Origin: an uncultured Arenicella sp.
GTDB lineage: Bacteria > Pseudomonadota > Gammaproteobacteria > Arenicellales > Arenicellaceae
Length of the DNA: 64,000 nt
Direction of reading: 5' to 3'
Assembly: GCA_938048185.1 (NCBI GenBank)
Contig: CALIVT010000030.1
Coordinates: forward strand, 56,576-120,575
Shown here: positions 1 through 9,647 of the stretch, one piece after another
How positions within the stretch are numbered: the first letter of the stretch is position 1
Layout of the letters: each line of letters begins with the position of its first letter
Notes under the pieces: generated by a model
What the model was told of the DNA's origin: nothing
What the model saw: the letters and a program-made list of their open reading frames with translations, nothing else
Database searches by the model: none
Position numbers and translations under genes: made by a program

Positions 1-1
1 G

Positions 2-850
<849 letters not shown>

Positions 851-920
851 GCTAATTTGTTTTGGCGCGCTGCTTAGCCAGCGCGCTCTCCTTCCAGGCT
901 TCGGTGTTAGAATTATTCAT

Positions 921-1136
921 ATGCAAGATGTAGAAATAAATCGTGAGCCAGTTGAGCTGTATAAAGTGCTTAAGTTTGAAGGCTTAGTCGGCACCGGCGG
1001 TGAAGCAAAACTTGTCATAGGACAAGCAATGGTCAAAGTGAATGGTGAAGTGGAAATGCGCAAACGACGTAAACTATGCGCAGGCGATATTGTTGAGTTT
1101 AACGGACAAACCCTACGCCTGATGCTCGAGAGCTAG
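921..1136 (+). CDS. YbcJ-like S4-domain RNA-binding protein
   Basis: A 71-residue protein made up almost entirely of one S4 RNA-binding fold. It matches the YbcJ family in length and pattern: VELYKVLKFEGLVGTGGEAK, then VKVNGEVEMRKRRKLCAGD, then a short beta-strand tail. The basic RKRRK stretch is the probable RNA-contact surface. YbcJ-type proteins are thought to bind structured RNA, but their role is poorly defined. It starts 70 bp after fadA and could be co-transcribed. No strong ribosome binding site is seen before the ATG. Confidence 0.85.
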   Translation: MQDVEINREPVELYKVLKFEGLVGTGGEAKLVIGQAMVKVNGEVEMRKRRKLCAGDIVEFNGQTLRLMLES

Positions 1137-1352
1137 TTCTTACGCCGATCTTTAGCGCCGTCGAATTGTCGAACGTGGCATTACCTCTGGTTGAAAGTTT
1201 TTGTCACCAAACTAATTCTTGAGCAATTATTGTCATTATTGCGGCCCCTCAACGTCTCGTGTCTAATGAACTTCAATTGAGGTGGTGGCCTTAATTGATG
1301 TTCGGTATATCCAGCATCTTAATACGACATAATATTGATAATAGGGCCCAAA

Positions 1353-1715
1353 ATGTCGCACGAAAAAATTTTTATGCTCAATGCTCTTTGGTTTAAGCCA
1401 GACGGCGGTGCACAACGGTATCAGCAGTACTTAAAAGCGATCAACCCTTTGGTCCGCAAAGTGGGGGGGCGAAAATTGAAAAGCTTTGTGCCTGGACGTG
1501 CCGTGATTGGCCAATTTGATGCCGATCTAATATTTTTTATGGAATATCCAAATTGGCAAGCATTCAAGGATTTCGCTAATAGTGCTGCGTATCATAAAGT
1601 AGCCTATTTGCGCGAAGAGGCGATCACTAACTCTTTACTAATTCGTTGCGATCGCCCTGAAGCCGCATTCAGCGAGGGAGCCTCGGCAAATTATTCTAAA
1701 TCTCAAGATGCGTAA
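1353..1715 (+). CDS. DUF1330-like small protein
   Basis: About 120 residues with the ferredoxin-like, dimeric alpha-beta barrel pattern of DUF1330: FMLNALWFKPDGGAQRYQQY at the N-terminus and FFMEYPNWQAFKDF in the middle, followed by a helix with AYHKVAYLREEAITNSLLIRC. No enzyme activity can be assigned. The ORF track begins at a TTG at 1335, but the ATG at 1353 lies directly before the conserved part and is preceded by a purine-rich ATAGGG, so it is preferred. The C-terminal 20 residues are low in complexity and likely disordered. It stands alone between fadA/ybcJ and deaD. Confidence 0.7.
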   Translation: MSHEKIFMLNALWFKPDGGAQRYQQYLKAINPLVRKVGGRKLKSFVPGRAVIGQFDADLIFFMEYPNWQAFKDFANSAAYHKVAYLREEAITNSLLIRCDRPEAAFSEGASANYSKSQDA

Positions 1716-1917
1716 CCTTGAGGGCACACGCTATTTATCGAGCGTCTAGTCGGGCGTTAAAAAGCGAGCTTGGAAAAATTAGTCCGCTGGCTGAGAAAAG
1801 TTACATTTACTGATCATTTAGCATCGCTAAGCCTCGGCGCAGTCTGTATACTCGCGCGACTTTGTGGCTTAGGAGTGAGTAGCCACTATTTTTTTAGGGC
1901 CCGATTGGACGTTAATT

Positions 1918-2024
1918 CTCAAGGCTGTTTAGACAAGCTCAGGGCTGTTTATTAGACGGCTCAGGGCTGTTTATAAAGCAGCTCAAGGCTGTTTATAAAA
2001 CAGCTCAAGGCTGATTCATAACAG
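1918..2024 (+). repeat. Five tandem 20-22 bp hairpin-capable repeats upstream of deaD
   Basis: Five head-to-tail units beginning CTCAAGG/CTCAGGG: 1918-1937, 1938-1959, 1960-1981, 1982-2003 and 2004-2024. The fourth contains GCTGTTTATAAAACAGC, a perfect 7-bp stem with a 3-base loop. The others form weaker versions of the same hairpin. The array ends 83 bp before the deaD ATG and would lie in its leader if transcription starts upstream. Confidence 0.85.
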
Positions 2025-2107
2025 CTAATACAATAGAGAATCAGTGCACAGTGCCCGTAACGTCTAATTTGATTGCAGCTAGTGTCTAGCGCAGTCTGGA
2101 GCCTGAC

Positions 2108-3997
2108 ATGTCTGAATCTACATCAGCTATGGTCGCGTTTAGCGATCTTGATTTACCCGAACCTATTCAAAAGGCCGTCGTCGAACAGGGGTATGAGCAA
2201 CCCTCGCCAATACAAGCCGAAGCAATTCCAGCTTTGCTCAAAGGTCGTGATTTACTTGGTCAAGCCCAAACGGGCACCGGTAAAACGGCCGCCTTTGCTC
2301 TGCCCTTACTGGCCAATATTGATCCCAATAATCGCGCGCCGCAATTGCTTATTTTGGCGCCCACACGCGAACTCGCGATTCAAGTTGCAGAAGCGTGCCA
2401 ACAGTATGCTAAGCACCTAAAGGGCGTGAACGTGCTGCCTATCTACGGCGGCCAGTCCTACACCATTCAGCTTAAACAGCTCAGTCGTGGCGCGCAGGTT
2501 GTGGTGGGCACACCGGGACGAGTGATGGATCATATGCGTCGAAAAACCCTATCGTTAGACGCGTTGAGCGCCTTAGTGCTCGACGAAGCAGATGAAATGC
2601 TGCGTATGGGGTTTATTGACGATGTGAAATGGGTGCTCGAGCAATCGCCACCTGACCGTCAAATTGCGTTGTTTTCGGCCACGATGCCGCGCGAAGTTAA
2701 ACGGGTTGCCGATCAGCATTTACAAGACCCTGTGCATATCAAAATTGCCAGCAAGACTGCGACTGGCGCTAACATTAGCCAGCGTTATTGGATTGTCCGC
2801 GGCACCCATAAGCTTGACGCAATTACTCGAATTCTCGAAAGTGAAGACAGCGAGGGTGTCATTGTGTTTGTTCGTACCAAGAACGCCACCGTCGAATTGG
2901 CCGATAAACTGTCTGCCCGAGGCTTTCGCAGCGAGGCCTTAAACGGTGATATACCACAGGCGAATAGAGAGAAAATCATTGATCGTTTGCGGGGCGCGAA
3001 ACTCGATATTCTGGTTGCCACAGACGTAGTTGCTCGAGGTTTGGACGTTGAGCGTATCAGCCACGTGATCAACTACGATGTGCCACACGATACCGAAGGG
3101 TATATTCATCGAATTGGTCGTACTGGTCGCGCTGGGCGCTCCGGCAAGGCTATTCTGTTTATTGCACCACGAGAGAAGCGCATGCTATTTGCCATCGAAC
3201 GTGCGACCAAGCAGCCGATAGAACCCATGGATCTTCCGAGCATGGCGGACATAAATCGTAGCCGGGTAGAACGTTTCAAAGACCAAATTGTAGCGACCAT
3301 TGCGAACGAGAACCTAGATTTCTTTTCGCAATTAATTACCGAACTTCAGCAAGAGAAAGAGCTAAGCAGCGAACAAATAGCCGCCGCCACAGCGCATTTA
3401 GCCCAAGGCGATACGTCACTGGTACTCGACGAGGCCGCGATGGCGAGAGAAGCGAAGTCTACCCACGTCAGTAAAGGCTTCGATCGAGATGAACGTGAAC
3501 CGCGAGGTCGTCGAGAACGAGGTGATCGTGGTGATCGTCGAGAACGTAGCCACGAAGCACGGCCAACGCCTGCAAAGCATGCGACGCCATTAAAAGAGCA
3601 CCCAGGAATTGAAATGCAACGGTTTCGATTAGACGTAGGCCGACGAAACCAAGTTAAGCCAGGTAACATCGTCGGTGCAATTGCCAATGAGGCCGAGCTT
3701 GAAAGCCAGTACATTGGCGAGATTGAAATCCGTGAAGGTTATTCTACGGTCGATTTGCCGGCCGATATGCCAAAAGAAGTCATGAGTATTCTCAAGAACA
3801 CTCGAGTTGCCGGTAGACCTTTAGCACTTACTATTTTTGATGGTAAAGGCGATAGCAGTGAGGGTGCGGCGGAGTCTTCGGGTGATAAGAAGAAATCGTA
3901 TAACTCTAAGAAACGTAATGCCGATAGCGCCAGGGGAAAACCCTCTAAGCCGAAGTCTGACTACGCCAAGCGCAAGGGCGGCGAGCGCCGAAGGTAA
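2108..3997 (+). CDS. deaD: ATP-dependent DEAD-box RNA helicase, CsdA/DeaD type
   Basis: A 629-residue helicase with all core motifs in order: Q motif (PSPIQAEAIPALL), motif I AQTGTGKT, Ia PTRELA, TPGR, motif II DEAD, motif III SAT, then RecA2 with VIVFVRTKNAT, ARGLDVERISHVINYD and motif VI HRIGRTGRAGR. A DbpA-type RNA-binding domain follows at about residues 500-570 (RFRLDVGRRNQVKPGNIVGA), with a lysine/serine-rich basic tail. This order and length match CsdA/DeaD, which unwinds RNA in ribosome assembly and mRNA decay, especially in the cold. An arginine-rich RRERGDRGDRRERS linker lies before the RNA-binding domain. The ATG at 2108 begins MSESTSAM. The tandem repeats upstream may be regulatory. 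Confidence 0.95.
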   Translation: MSESTSAMVAFSDLDLPEPIQKAVVEQGYEQPSPIQAEAIPALLKGRDLLGQAQTGTGKTAAFALPLLANIDPNNRAPQLLILAPTRELAIQVAEACQQYAKHLKGVNVLPIYGGQSYTIQLKQLSRGAQVVVGTPGRVMDHMRRKTLSLDALSALVLDEADEMLRMGFIDDVKWVLEQSPPDRQIALFSATMPREVKRVADQHLQDPVHIKIASKTATGANISQRYWIVRGTHKLDAITRILESEDSEGVIVFVRTKNATVELADKLSARGFRSEALNGDIPQANREKIIDRLRGAKLDILVATDVVARGLDVERISHVINYDVPHDTEGYIHRIGRTGRAGRSGKAILFIAPREKRMLFAIERATKQPIEPMDLPSMADINRSRVERFKDQIVATIANENLDFFSQLITELQQEKELSSEQIAAATAHLAQGDTSLVLDEAAMAREAKSTHVSKGFDRDEREPRGRRERGDRGDRRERSHEARPTPAKHATPLKEHPGIEMQRFRLDVGRRNQVKPGNIVGAIANEAELESQYIGEIEIREGYSTVDLPADMPKEVMSILKNTRVAGRPLALTIFDGKGDSSEGAAESSGDKKKSYNSKKRNADSARGKPSKPKSDYAKRKGGERRR

Positions 3998-4049
3998 GGC
4001 ATAGCGATTACTTTAATCATCATGCTGCTTCGCTTACACTGCGAGCAAC

Positions 4050-5114
4050 ATGATAAGAAAAACGCGTATATATAGTGTTGGCTTGCTTTTAGGCTGCGTT
4101 TTAGCCAGCCTGTCAGGGTGCGCAAGCCTTGGCTATTACAGCCAGAGTGTAGTCGGGCACGGCAAGTTGATGCTGGCTAGAAAGCCGGTAGACAAGGTTA
4201 TCGCGAGCGCGGAGCAACCGCTCAAGTCTCAACTTGAATTAAGCCAACGTTTGCGTGTATTTGCCGTTCAAGAGTTGGGCCTGCCTGATTCCAAAAGCTA
4301 TAGCAGTTATGTCGCGCTCAAGCGAGAGTACCCAGTTTGGAATGTTGTTGCCGCGCCGGAGTATTCTTTAGTGGCTAAGAAATGGTGCTACCCAGTGATT
4401 GGTTGCGCGAGTTATCGCGGCTACTTTTCGCTAAGCGCAGCTCAACGTTACGCTCAAAAGCTTGAGAAACAGGGTTTCGAAACCGTAGTCGGTGGTGCCA
4501 GCGCCTATTCCACACTGGGTTGGTTTTCTGACCCTTTATTGCCCTCGATGATGCGCTACGGTGATGCTGATCTTGCCGAAACATTGTTTCATGAGCTTGC
4601 GCACCAGCAGCTATACATTAACGGCGACAGTGATTTTAATGAAGCGTTTGCGACGGTAGTAGGCGAGACTGGTGCACAGCGTTGGTTAAGCGCCCAGCGC
4701 CCGCAAGAATTGAACGCGTATAGTCAGAAGCTCAAGGCGCGACAACAATTTTACGCTCTGGTAGAGACCGCTAAACTTGCACTAACGCGCGTTTATGAGT
4801 CGTTGCTAACCGACAGTGACAAAGAGCGCGCCAAACACGCCACGTTCGCTAAGCTTAAGCAAGACTACCAGGCCTTAAAAAATCAAGAGTGGAACGGGCA
4901 ACCGTTGTTTGATCGTTGGTTCGACACGGAAATCAACAATGCTCGCTTGGTGGCTTTCACCACCTACCGTGATCAAGCTCCCAAGCTCACCGAATTGTTA
5001 CGTCAATGTGATGACGATTTAGAGAGGTTCTATTGGGCTTTCGCGAAACCCATTAAGGTTGACGGTAGGGTTCAGATTCCCAGTGCCTGTAATAAGCCTA
5101 AGACTAACCGCTGA
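4050..5114 (+). CDS. Lipoprotein putative aminopeptidase (zinc HExxH)
   Basis: A 354-residue protein with a lipoprotein signal (hydrophobic stretch to the lipobox LSGC near residue 24), so it is probably anchored in the outer membrane or periplasm. The metal-binding motif HELAH lies near residue 185 in ETLFHELAHQQLYINGDSDFNEAFA, where the downstream glutamate of NEAFA is a likely third zinc ligand. This arrangement is that of the proteobacterial putative aminopeptidase family (PF10023 as recalled). The substrate is unknown. The ATG at 4050 gives a normal signal peptide. Twelve bases separate it from the GDSL esterase gene, suggesting co-transcription of two secreted hydrolases. Confidence 0.85.
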   Translation: MIRKTRIYSVGLLLGCVLASLSGCASLGYYSQSVVGHGKLMLARKPVDKVIASAEQPLKSQLELSQRLRVFAVQELGLPDSKSYSSYVALKREYPVWNVVAAPEYSLVAKKWCYPVIGCASYRGYFSLSAAQRYAQKLEKQGFETVVGGASAYSTLGWFSDPLLPSMMRYGDADLAETLFHELAHQQLYINGDSDFNEAFATVVGETGAQRWLSAQRPQELNAYSQKLKARQQFYALVETAKLALTRVYESLLTDSDKERAKHATFAKLKQDYQALKNQEWNGQPLFDRWFDTEINNARLVAFTTYRDQAPKLTELLRQCDDDLERFYWAFAKPIKVDGRVQIPSACNKPKTNR

Positions 5115-5126
5115 GCGAGTAATAGT

Positions 5127-6116
5127 ATGCGACGTTTCTTTCTGATTTTGTTATCCACGCTCAGTATTTGGATTGTGGTCTCGGTCAGTCACGTTACAGT
5201 GGCTCAAGCTCAAGCTGATTTCGATCGATTGGTGGTTTTCGGAGACAGCTTGTCAGATACAGGTAACTTGGCATCTGTAACCGCCAATTTCCCATTTCCA
5301 TTCTTTGAAAACCGTATCTCCGATGGGCCCGTGTTAGTCGATTATCTAGCCGCACAACTTGGCTTACAGGCACGCGCCTCACTAGAGAGCGCAGGTAATA
5401 ACTTTGCTGTAGCCGGTGGCAATATTGTGGGTGTTGATCGTGAAGACTTGAGTTCACAGATCAGCTCATTTTTAGCGCGAACAAACAGCGACGATCAGAC
5501 TAATAGCGCAAGCCTTTATTTCGTAATGATGGGAGGCAATGACCTGCGTGATATTCGTTCGCTTAACTCGCCTATTACCGCGCAAGCTCGAATAGACGCG
5601 GTGTTAGATCAGCTCGAACTGCAATTAACTCGTCTCTACGACGCTGGCGCGCGACCGTTTCTAGTCGCGAACGTGGCGAATATTGGACGCATTCCGGAAA
5701 CCTTAGCACGTCAGAACCAAGACCCAGATATCGCAGCGCGAGCTGAAGCCTATGTGCGACTCTTTAATCGCGGTTTAGTATTGCGCCTGGATGAGTTTAA
5801 ACGCAAGTCAGGCGTTAGTTTAAATTTGTTCGATTTGTTTGCTGAGCTTGAAACTCTGATCGAGAACGCCGACGCCTTAGGCTTTACCCAAACCGAGGTC
5901 GGTTGTTTTCGGCTAGATGGCTTTAGATTCGAGTCGGATTGCCTATTCGGGGCTCGTTTTGATCGCTTTGTCTTCTTCGACAGCATTCATCCAACTGGCA
6001 AAGCTAACCGCCTAGCCAGCGCTGGACTGATTGACCGAATTCCCCAGCCCAATACCATTCAACCGCCGCAACAGGTAAGCATCAGCGCGATTATTCAACT
6101 TCTATTACTAGACTAA
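5127..6116 (+). CDS. Secreted GDSL/SGNH-family esterase or lipase
   Basis: A 329-residue protein with an N-terminal signal peptide (FLILLSTLSIWIVVSVSHVTVAQAQA). The SGNH blocks are present: block I VVFGDSLSDTGN with the nucleophilic serine, the glycine region AGNNFAVAGGN, block III MMGGNDLRD with the asparagine, and the C-terminal FFDSIHPTGKAN holding the Asp-x-x-His pair. These enzymes hydrolyse acyl esters of lipids or small esters. The cysteine pair in VGCFRLDGFRFESDCLFG may form a disulfide typical of the phospholipase/esterase subgroup. It lacks an autotransporter domain. The exact substrate cannot be told. Confidence 0.9.
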   Translation: MRRFFLILLSTLSIWIVVSVSHVTVAQAQADFDRLVVFGDSLSDTGNLASVTANFPFPFFENRISDGPVLVDYLAAQLGLQARASLESAGNNFAVAGGNIVGVDREDLSSQISSFLARTNSDDQTNSASLYFVMMGGNDLRDIRSLNSPITAQARIDAVLDQLELQLTRLYDAGARPFLVANVANIGRIPETLARQNQDPDIAARAEAYVRLFNRGLVLRLDEFKRKSGVSLNLFDLFAELETLIENADALGFTQTEVGCFRLDGFRFESDCLFGARFDRFVFFDSIHPTGKANRLASAGLIDRIPQPNTIQPPQQVSISAIIQLLLLD

Positions 6117-6346
6117 TCCGACAGTATTACGCTGCCCGAGCCCGCGTTTGTATGTGACCGCGAGCGCTCTAACGCGTGTAACGCTGGCCATTTACAATTG
6201 TTTACCGGTTTCTCAGGCGTTTTGTCTTCTTAGTTACCTGCTAGAACTGCAGCCACCAGCTAAAGTAATTAAAAGCTAAGTGGGTATTTTGATAGTGCTG
6301 TAAACGCTAATCATCAGGTTTGAAATTTTAATAAAGGGCGACATAA

Positions 6347-6670
6347 GTGATTATTAACGACATAATGATAAATGCAGTGCGCGCGATTCAGCGTATAGAA
6401 GGTGGCGCAAATGCGAAACGTTTAAACGTGCCAGCTAACGAGTTGGGTAACCGCTTGATTGAACTTTATTACAACTCATCGGTGTTAGAAACGCGTGAAT
6501 TAATTACAGAATTTATGACTGAAGCGGGCGTTGTGTGGCTGCGTAAATTACTGACTAGGGATGTAAGCGCAGTCGCGAGCTCGAGTTCACGTTTTGCATC
6601 AATGGATGATTATTTAAGCCTCTTATCCGCAAATGACGACGCGTCAGAGTTACTGCTTGCAACTCGTTAA
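6347..6670 (+). CDS. Hypothetical protein, 107 aa
   Basis: Not recognised. The frame starts with GTG (MIINDIMINAVRAIQRIEGG) after an AAAGGGCGAC purine-rich stretch that can serve as a ribosome binding site. An alternative ATG lies at 6365. The product is predicted to be mostly helical, with no cysteine, no signal peptide and no membrane segment. It has a polar Ser/Ala run (VSAVASSSSR) and an acidic C-terminus. Flanking gaps of about 230 and 270 bp make it monocistronic. Coding status rests on an intact frame, plausible ribosome binding site and ordinary amino-acid composition. Confidence 0.55.
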   Translation: MIINDIMINAVRAIQRIEGGANAKRLNVPANELGNRLIELYYNSSVLETRELITEFMTEAGVVWLRKLLTRDVSAVASSSSRFASMDDYLSLLSANDDASELLLATR

Positions 6671-6940
6671 TGTGCTGAAAAAAATTAGTGTTTAGGCTTT
6701 AAATTTTTCGCTAAATTTCCGCCAAACATCACTGTTTTAGCGTGAGCAAGACCCATATTCTCCAGTTCTAGACCACCTCTCTGCCGTAGTCGGGACCTCG
6801 GCTTCGCGGTGATCCATCCTCCGTATTTGACTCGTTAGCTTATGACAAACACCAACGTTGAGGGTAGACTACCGTCAACTTTGGGAGAAGGATATAATGT
6901 TTCTCCTTTATATTATTCGTAAATTCAATTGGAGCAAATT

Positions 6941-7144
6941 ATGACTGTAGCAAGAATTACCGAAATTTCGGCCTCATCGACTGAGAGTTTTGAAGACGCT
7001 GTTAGAGTTGGCGTCGCACGTGCGAGCAAGACCTTAAAGAACGTAAGTGGCGCTTGGGTTAAGGACCAAGAAGTTGGAATCAAAGATGGTCAAGTGACTG
7101 ATTTTCGAGTTAAATTAAAAATTACTTTTATTCTAGAAGAGTAG
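6941..7144 (+). CDS. Dodecin, flavin-binding storage protein
   Basis: About 67 residues matching dodecin, the small protein that assembles into a hollow dodecamer and binds flavins or coenzyme A. The family pattern is clear: MTVARITEISASSTESFEDAV, then ASKTLKNVSGAWVKDQEV with the flavin-stacking tryptophan, then a final strand FRVKLKITFILEE. The ORF track starts at a TTG (6929), but TTGGAG there is better read as the ribosome binding site of the ATG at 6941, which gives the normal dodecin N-terminus. It appears monocistronic. Confidence 0.92.
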   Translation: MTVARITEISASSTESFEDAVRVGVARASKTLKNVSGAWVKDQEVGIKDGQVTDFRVKLKITFILEE

Positions 7145-7469
7145 TTATTTATCACCACTATTGATGATGGTTAAAATCCTTGTAGTGGTATAATTACCCT
7201 CAATTCCGGTGTGATAATAACGCTGGAATTGATAAAACACCGGAAAATTTCGTCAACCCCTACGTCTTGATGGGATAAATTCGGTGACATGCTGGAAGGC
7301 AAGCGACCTGGGGAGGTTGTTTGCCAACTCGTGATACGCCAAAGTTTAAACTTGATAGAATCACTTTTCCGGCAAGATGGGATGGGTCGCTTGTTCTAAT
7401 TTACTTAGGCTGCGATGCATGGAAATTATTGGGAGCTTAAGTTTATCGGCTCGATTGCTAGGATTGGGT
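7145..7469 (+). promoter_or_regulatory. Structured leader upstream of the DUF2726 gene: candidate cis-regulatory RNA
   Basis: This stretch holds competing inverted repeats. CAATTCCGGTG (7201-7211) pairs with CGCTGGAATTG (7221-7231), 11 bp including two G-U pairs. TTCCGGTGT (7204-7212) can instead pair with ACACCGGAA (7237-7245). CCGGAAAA (7240-7247) is also complementary to TTTTCCGG (7365-7372). A 12-bp stem with GGGG loop (two G-U pairs) lies at 7298-7325. A TATAAT sequence at about 7189 may be a -10 element. Mutually exclusive stems are typical of riboswitches or attenuators, but no known class was recognised. Confidence 0.45.
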
Positions 7470-8273
7470 ATGTCTCTAAGCAGTATTTTACAGTTTTGGC
7501 CGACTATTGGCGTCATTGCTTTGATTTGTTTGGTCGCCGGTATTATTTGGTTTTTACTAAGTGCAAAACACGCCTCCAAGCCGCTTGCGGTTCAGCGCAA
7601 AAGTCGTTTATTGAGCGCATCACAGTGTCAGTTTTTCGAAGCTTTAGTCGATGCCCTAAGCGATGAGTTCTTTATATTTACTCGAGTTGGTATGCGTGGG
7701 GTGGTTGAACACCGCAAAGGTTCGAGTCTCTCCGAAAAGCGCAGAGCCAGCAAACAAATAGAAAACGGTTATTTTGACTTTGTTCTTTGCCGAAAGTTAG
7801 ATATGTCTATTTTCGCTGTAATTGATCTGCAGAACTTTGATGGCAAGAGCAAACGCTTGCGTTTAAAGCGCGAGGCGCTTTTGAGCCGAGTTTGCGATGG
7901 TGCGGGCATTAAATTATTCTATTTTGATATTCGCCAAGATTATAAAAGCAAGGATATTGCGAGACTTATCACCGGCCGCTCCAAAAACAGACGTGGTGAC
8001 GAACACAGCTTTAGCGTTAGCCATGCATCACAACTAAGCGTGGACACACTGTCACAGACTGTAACAGGGCATCGACGTACTTGCCCGAAATGTCGCAGCG
8101 AGGTGGTCACCAAAGTCGCCATGAGGGGCGCAAGAATCGGCGAGAAATTTTTGATGTGCCGTAAATACCCGTATTGCGATTATCGAATTTCGTCAAACGA
8201 CGAAAATATCACCAAGCTGGAACAAGAAGAGCGCCGCAAAGACGAGATAGGCGGCTTTAAAAACTGGTCTTAA
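7470..8273 (+). CDS. Membrane-anchored DUF2726 protein with topoisomerase-type zinc ribbon
   Basis: A membrane segment (IGVIALICLVAGIIWFLL) is followed by a DUF2726-like domain with a nuclease-like layout (QCQFFEALVDAL, then GYFDFVLCRKLDMSIFAVIDLQ, then LFYFDI). A C-terminal four-cysteine zinc ribbon ends it: CPKCRSEVVTKVAMRGARIGEKFLMCRKYPYCDY, resembling topoisomerase I zinc fingers. DUF2726 is related to PD-(D/E)XK-like folds, so nucleic-acid binding or cleavage is possible but unproven. The ORF track starts at 7377. The ATG at 7470 is preferred because AGGA lies six bases upstream and the membrane segment follows directly. The ATGs at 7377 and 7419 remain possible. Confidence 0.75.
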   Translation: MSLSSILQFWPTIGVIALICLVAGIIWFLLSAKHASKPLAVQRKSRLLSASQCQFFEALVDALSDEFFIFTRVGMRGVVEHRKGSSLSEKRRASKQIENGYFDFVLCRKLDMSIFAVIDLQNFDGKSKRLRLKREALLSRVCDGAGIKLFYFDIRQDYKSKDIARLITGRSKNRRGDEHSFSVSHASQLSVDTLSQTVTGHRRTCPKCRSEVVTKVAMRGARIGEKFLMCRKYPYCDYRISSNDENITKLEQEERRKDEIGGFKNWS

Positions 8274-8361
8274 ATGGCTCTAACCACCAAACTAAAATCT
8301 ATTCTGACACCCGACAGTTAAAGCCCAATCCAAGCACAGAGCGCGCTAAATAAACAGCCCC

Positions 8362-8518
8362 GAGCCCAAGCGCGAAAGTGCGCTAGATAAAAAGCACAGC
8401 CCTGAGCCCAAGCGCGAAAGCGCGCTAAATAAAAAGCCCTGAGCCCAAGCGCGAAAGCGCGCTAGATAAAAAGCACAGCCCTGAGCCCAAGCGCGAGAGC
8501 GCGCTAAATAAAAAGCAG
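8362..8518 (+). repeat. Tandem 37/42-bp hairpin repeats downstream of mnmA
   Basis: Four units begin GAGCCCAAGCGCG: 8362-8403 (42 bp), 8404-8440 (37 bp), 8441-8482 (42 bp) and 8483-8518 (partial). They alternate, so the larger period is 79 bp. Each contains AGCGCGAAAGCGCGCT, a 6-bp stem with a 4-base loop. The first copy has TGCGCT and so keeps pairing through a G-T wobble. A further half unit, AGAGCGCGCTAAATAAA, lies at 8338-8354. The array abuts the mnmA stop codon and fills the gap to the convergent DUF2726 gene. Confidence 0.85.
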
Positions 8519-9628
8519 CTACTGCGAACCTAATATGCAACCACCACCCAAGCACATACGCCCGTCATACAACACCAGGGCTTGCCCTGGTGTGACCGCA
8601 CGTTGTGGCTGGTCGAACACGACGGTTATTTCAATGTCGTCTATTGCCGTAATTTCGCACGACGCGTCGTGTTGCCGATAGCGTGTCTTGGCGCTCACTT
8701 TATCGCCAAGCCTTGGGCTTGTGTGACTGACCCAGTCGAGTGTCTGGGCGACAACCGTTTGGGTTTGCATCGCAGGGTGGTCATGGCCTTGAACCACTAA
8801 TAGCTCGTTGCTGCCGACATCCTTACCTGCGACGTACCATGCCTCACCGGCGCCGCCTATATTAAGCCCTTGCCGTTGACCCAGCGTGTAATACATCAGG
8901 CCGTCATGTTGGCCAACGACGCGCCCATCCGTGGCCACCATATTGCCCGGGTTAGGTTTGAGGTAGGTACTTAGAAAATCTTTGAAGCGGCGCTCGCCAA
9001 TAAAGCAAATTCCAGTGCTATCCTTTTTGTTGTGGGTGATAAAACCTTGCTCGTCTGCGATTTGACGCACCACTGGTTTTTCGAGCTCGCCCAATGGAAA
9101 TAGGCTTTTGTTCAACTGGTGCTGTTGCAAGGTATAAAGGAAATAACTTTGATCTTTATTCGTATCCGCACCACGCAATAACAAAGACTCGGTTGGGGCA
9201 TTAAATTCCGCGCCGGTAAAGCCTTTAGCAACGTAATGACCGGTGGCAATATAGTTTGCCCCAAGCGCTTCGGCTTGCAGTAAAAATTCTTTAAACTTAA
9301 TTTCTTTATTGCAAAGTATGTCAGGGTTCGGCGTACGTCCAGCCTGGTATTCACTTAGAAAGTGTTCAAAGACATTGTCCCAATACTCGTGCGCGAAATT
9401 TACTTCATGCAGGTCTATGCCAAGCCGTTCGCATACCTGGGTGGCATCTTTGAGGTCTTGTGCTGCCGCACAATATTCCTCGGTGTCGTCTTCCTCCCAG
9501 TTTTTCATGAACATGCCGGTGACGGTATAGCCTTGTTGTTTTAACAAGTGCGCCGTTACCGATGAGTCTACACCGCCAGACATACCGACGACGACGTGTG
9601 ACTCCTGAGGCTTGTGATCGCTTATCAT
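8519..9628 (-). CDS. mnmA: tRNA-specific 2-thiouridylase MnmA
   Basis: A 369-residue enzyme that installs the 2-thio group on U34 of Lys, Glu and Gln tRNAs, taking sulfur from the Tus relay. Visible parts are the PP-loop [17 protein letters not shown], the catalytic cysteine in [11 protein letters not shown], the second catalytic cysteine in [15 protein letters not shown], and the C-terminal beta-barrel ending [11 protein letters not shown]. Length and order are normal. NudJ lies 19 bp upstream on the same strand, as in E. coli where nudJ precedes mnmA. The 3' end runs directly into a tandem-repeat array. Confidence 0.97.
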   Translation of the reverse strand: MISDHKPQESHVVVGMSGGVDSSVTAHLLKQQGYTVTGMFMKNWEEDDTEEYCAAAQDLKDATQVCERLGIDLHEVNFAHEYWDNVFEHFLSEYQAGRTPNPDILCNKEIKFKEFLLQAEALGANYIATGHYVAKGFTGAEFNAPTESLLLRGADTNKDQSYFLYTLQQHQLNKSLFPLGELEKPVVRQIADEQGFITHNKKDSTGICFIGERRFKDFLSTYLKPNPGNMVATDGRVVGQHDGLMYYTLGQRQGLNIGGAGEAWYVAGKDVGSNELLVVQGHDHPAMQTQTVVAQTLDWVSHTSPRLGDKVSAKTRYRQHDASCEITAIDDIEITVVFDQPQRAVTPGQALVLYDGRMCLGGGCILGSQ

Positions 9629-9647
9629 TCTGGCTATGTGCTGACTA

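Noticed and set aside
1770-1955. 61-aa ORF upstream of deaD
   Set aside because: TTG start, no ribosome binding site, ends inside the tandem-repeat array, no recognisable protein features.
1918-2024. CRISPR array candidate
   Set aside because: Units are directly adjacent without unique spacers, the repeat is degenerate, and no cas genes are present. The same applies to the other arrays.
8346-8555. 69-aa minus-strand ORF with repeated AWAQG/SRLGSG peptides
   Set aside because: It is a translation of the intergenic tandem-repeat array overlapping the 3' end of mnmA; the peptide repeats just mirror the DNA repeats.
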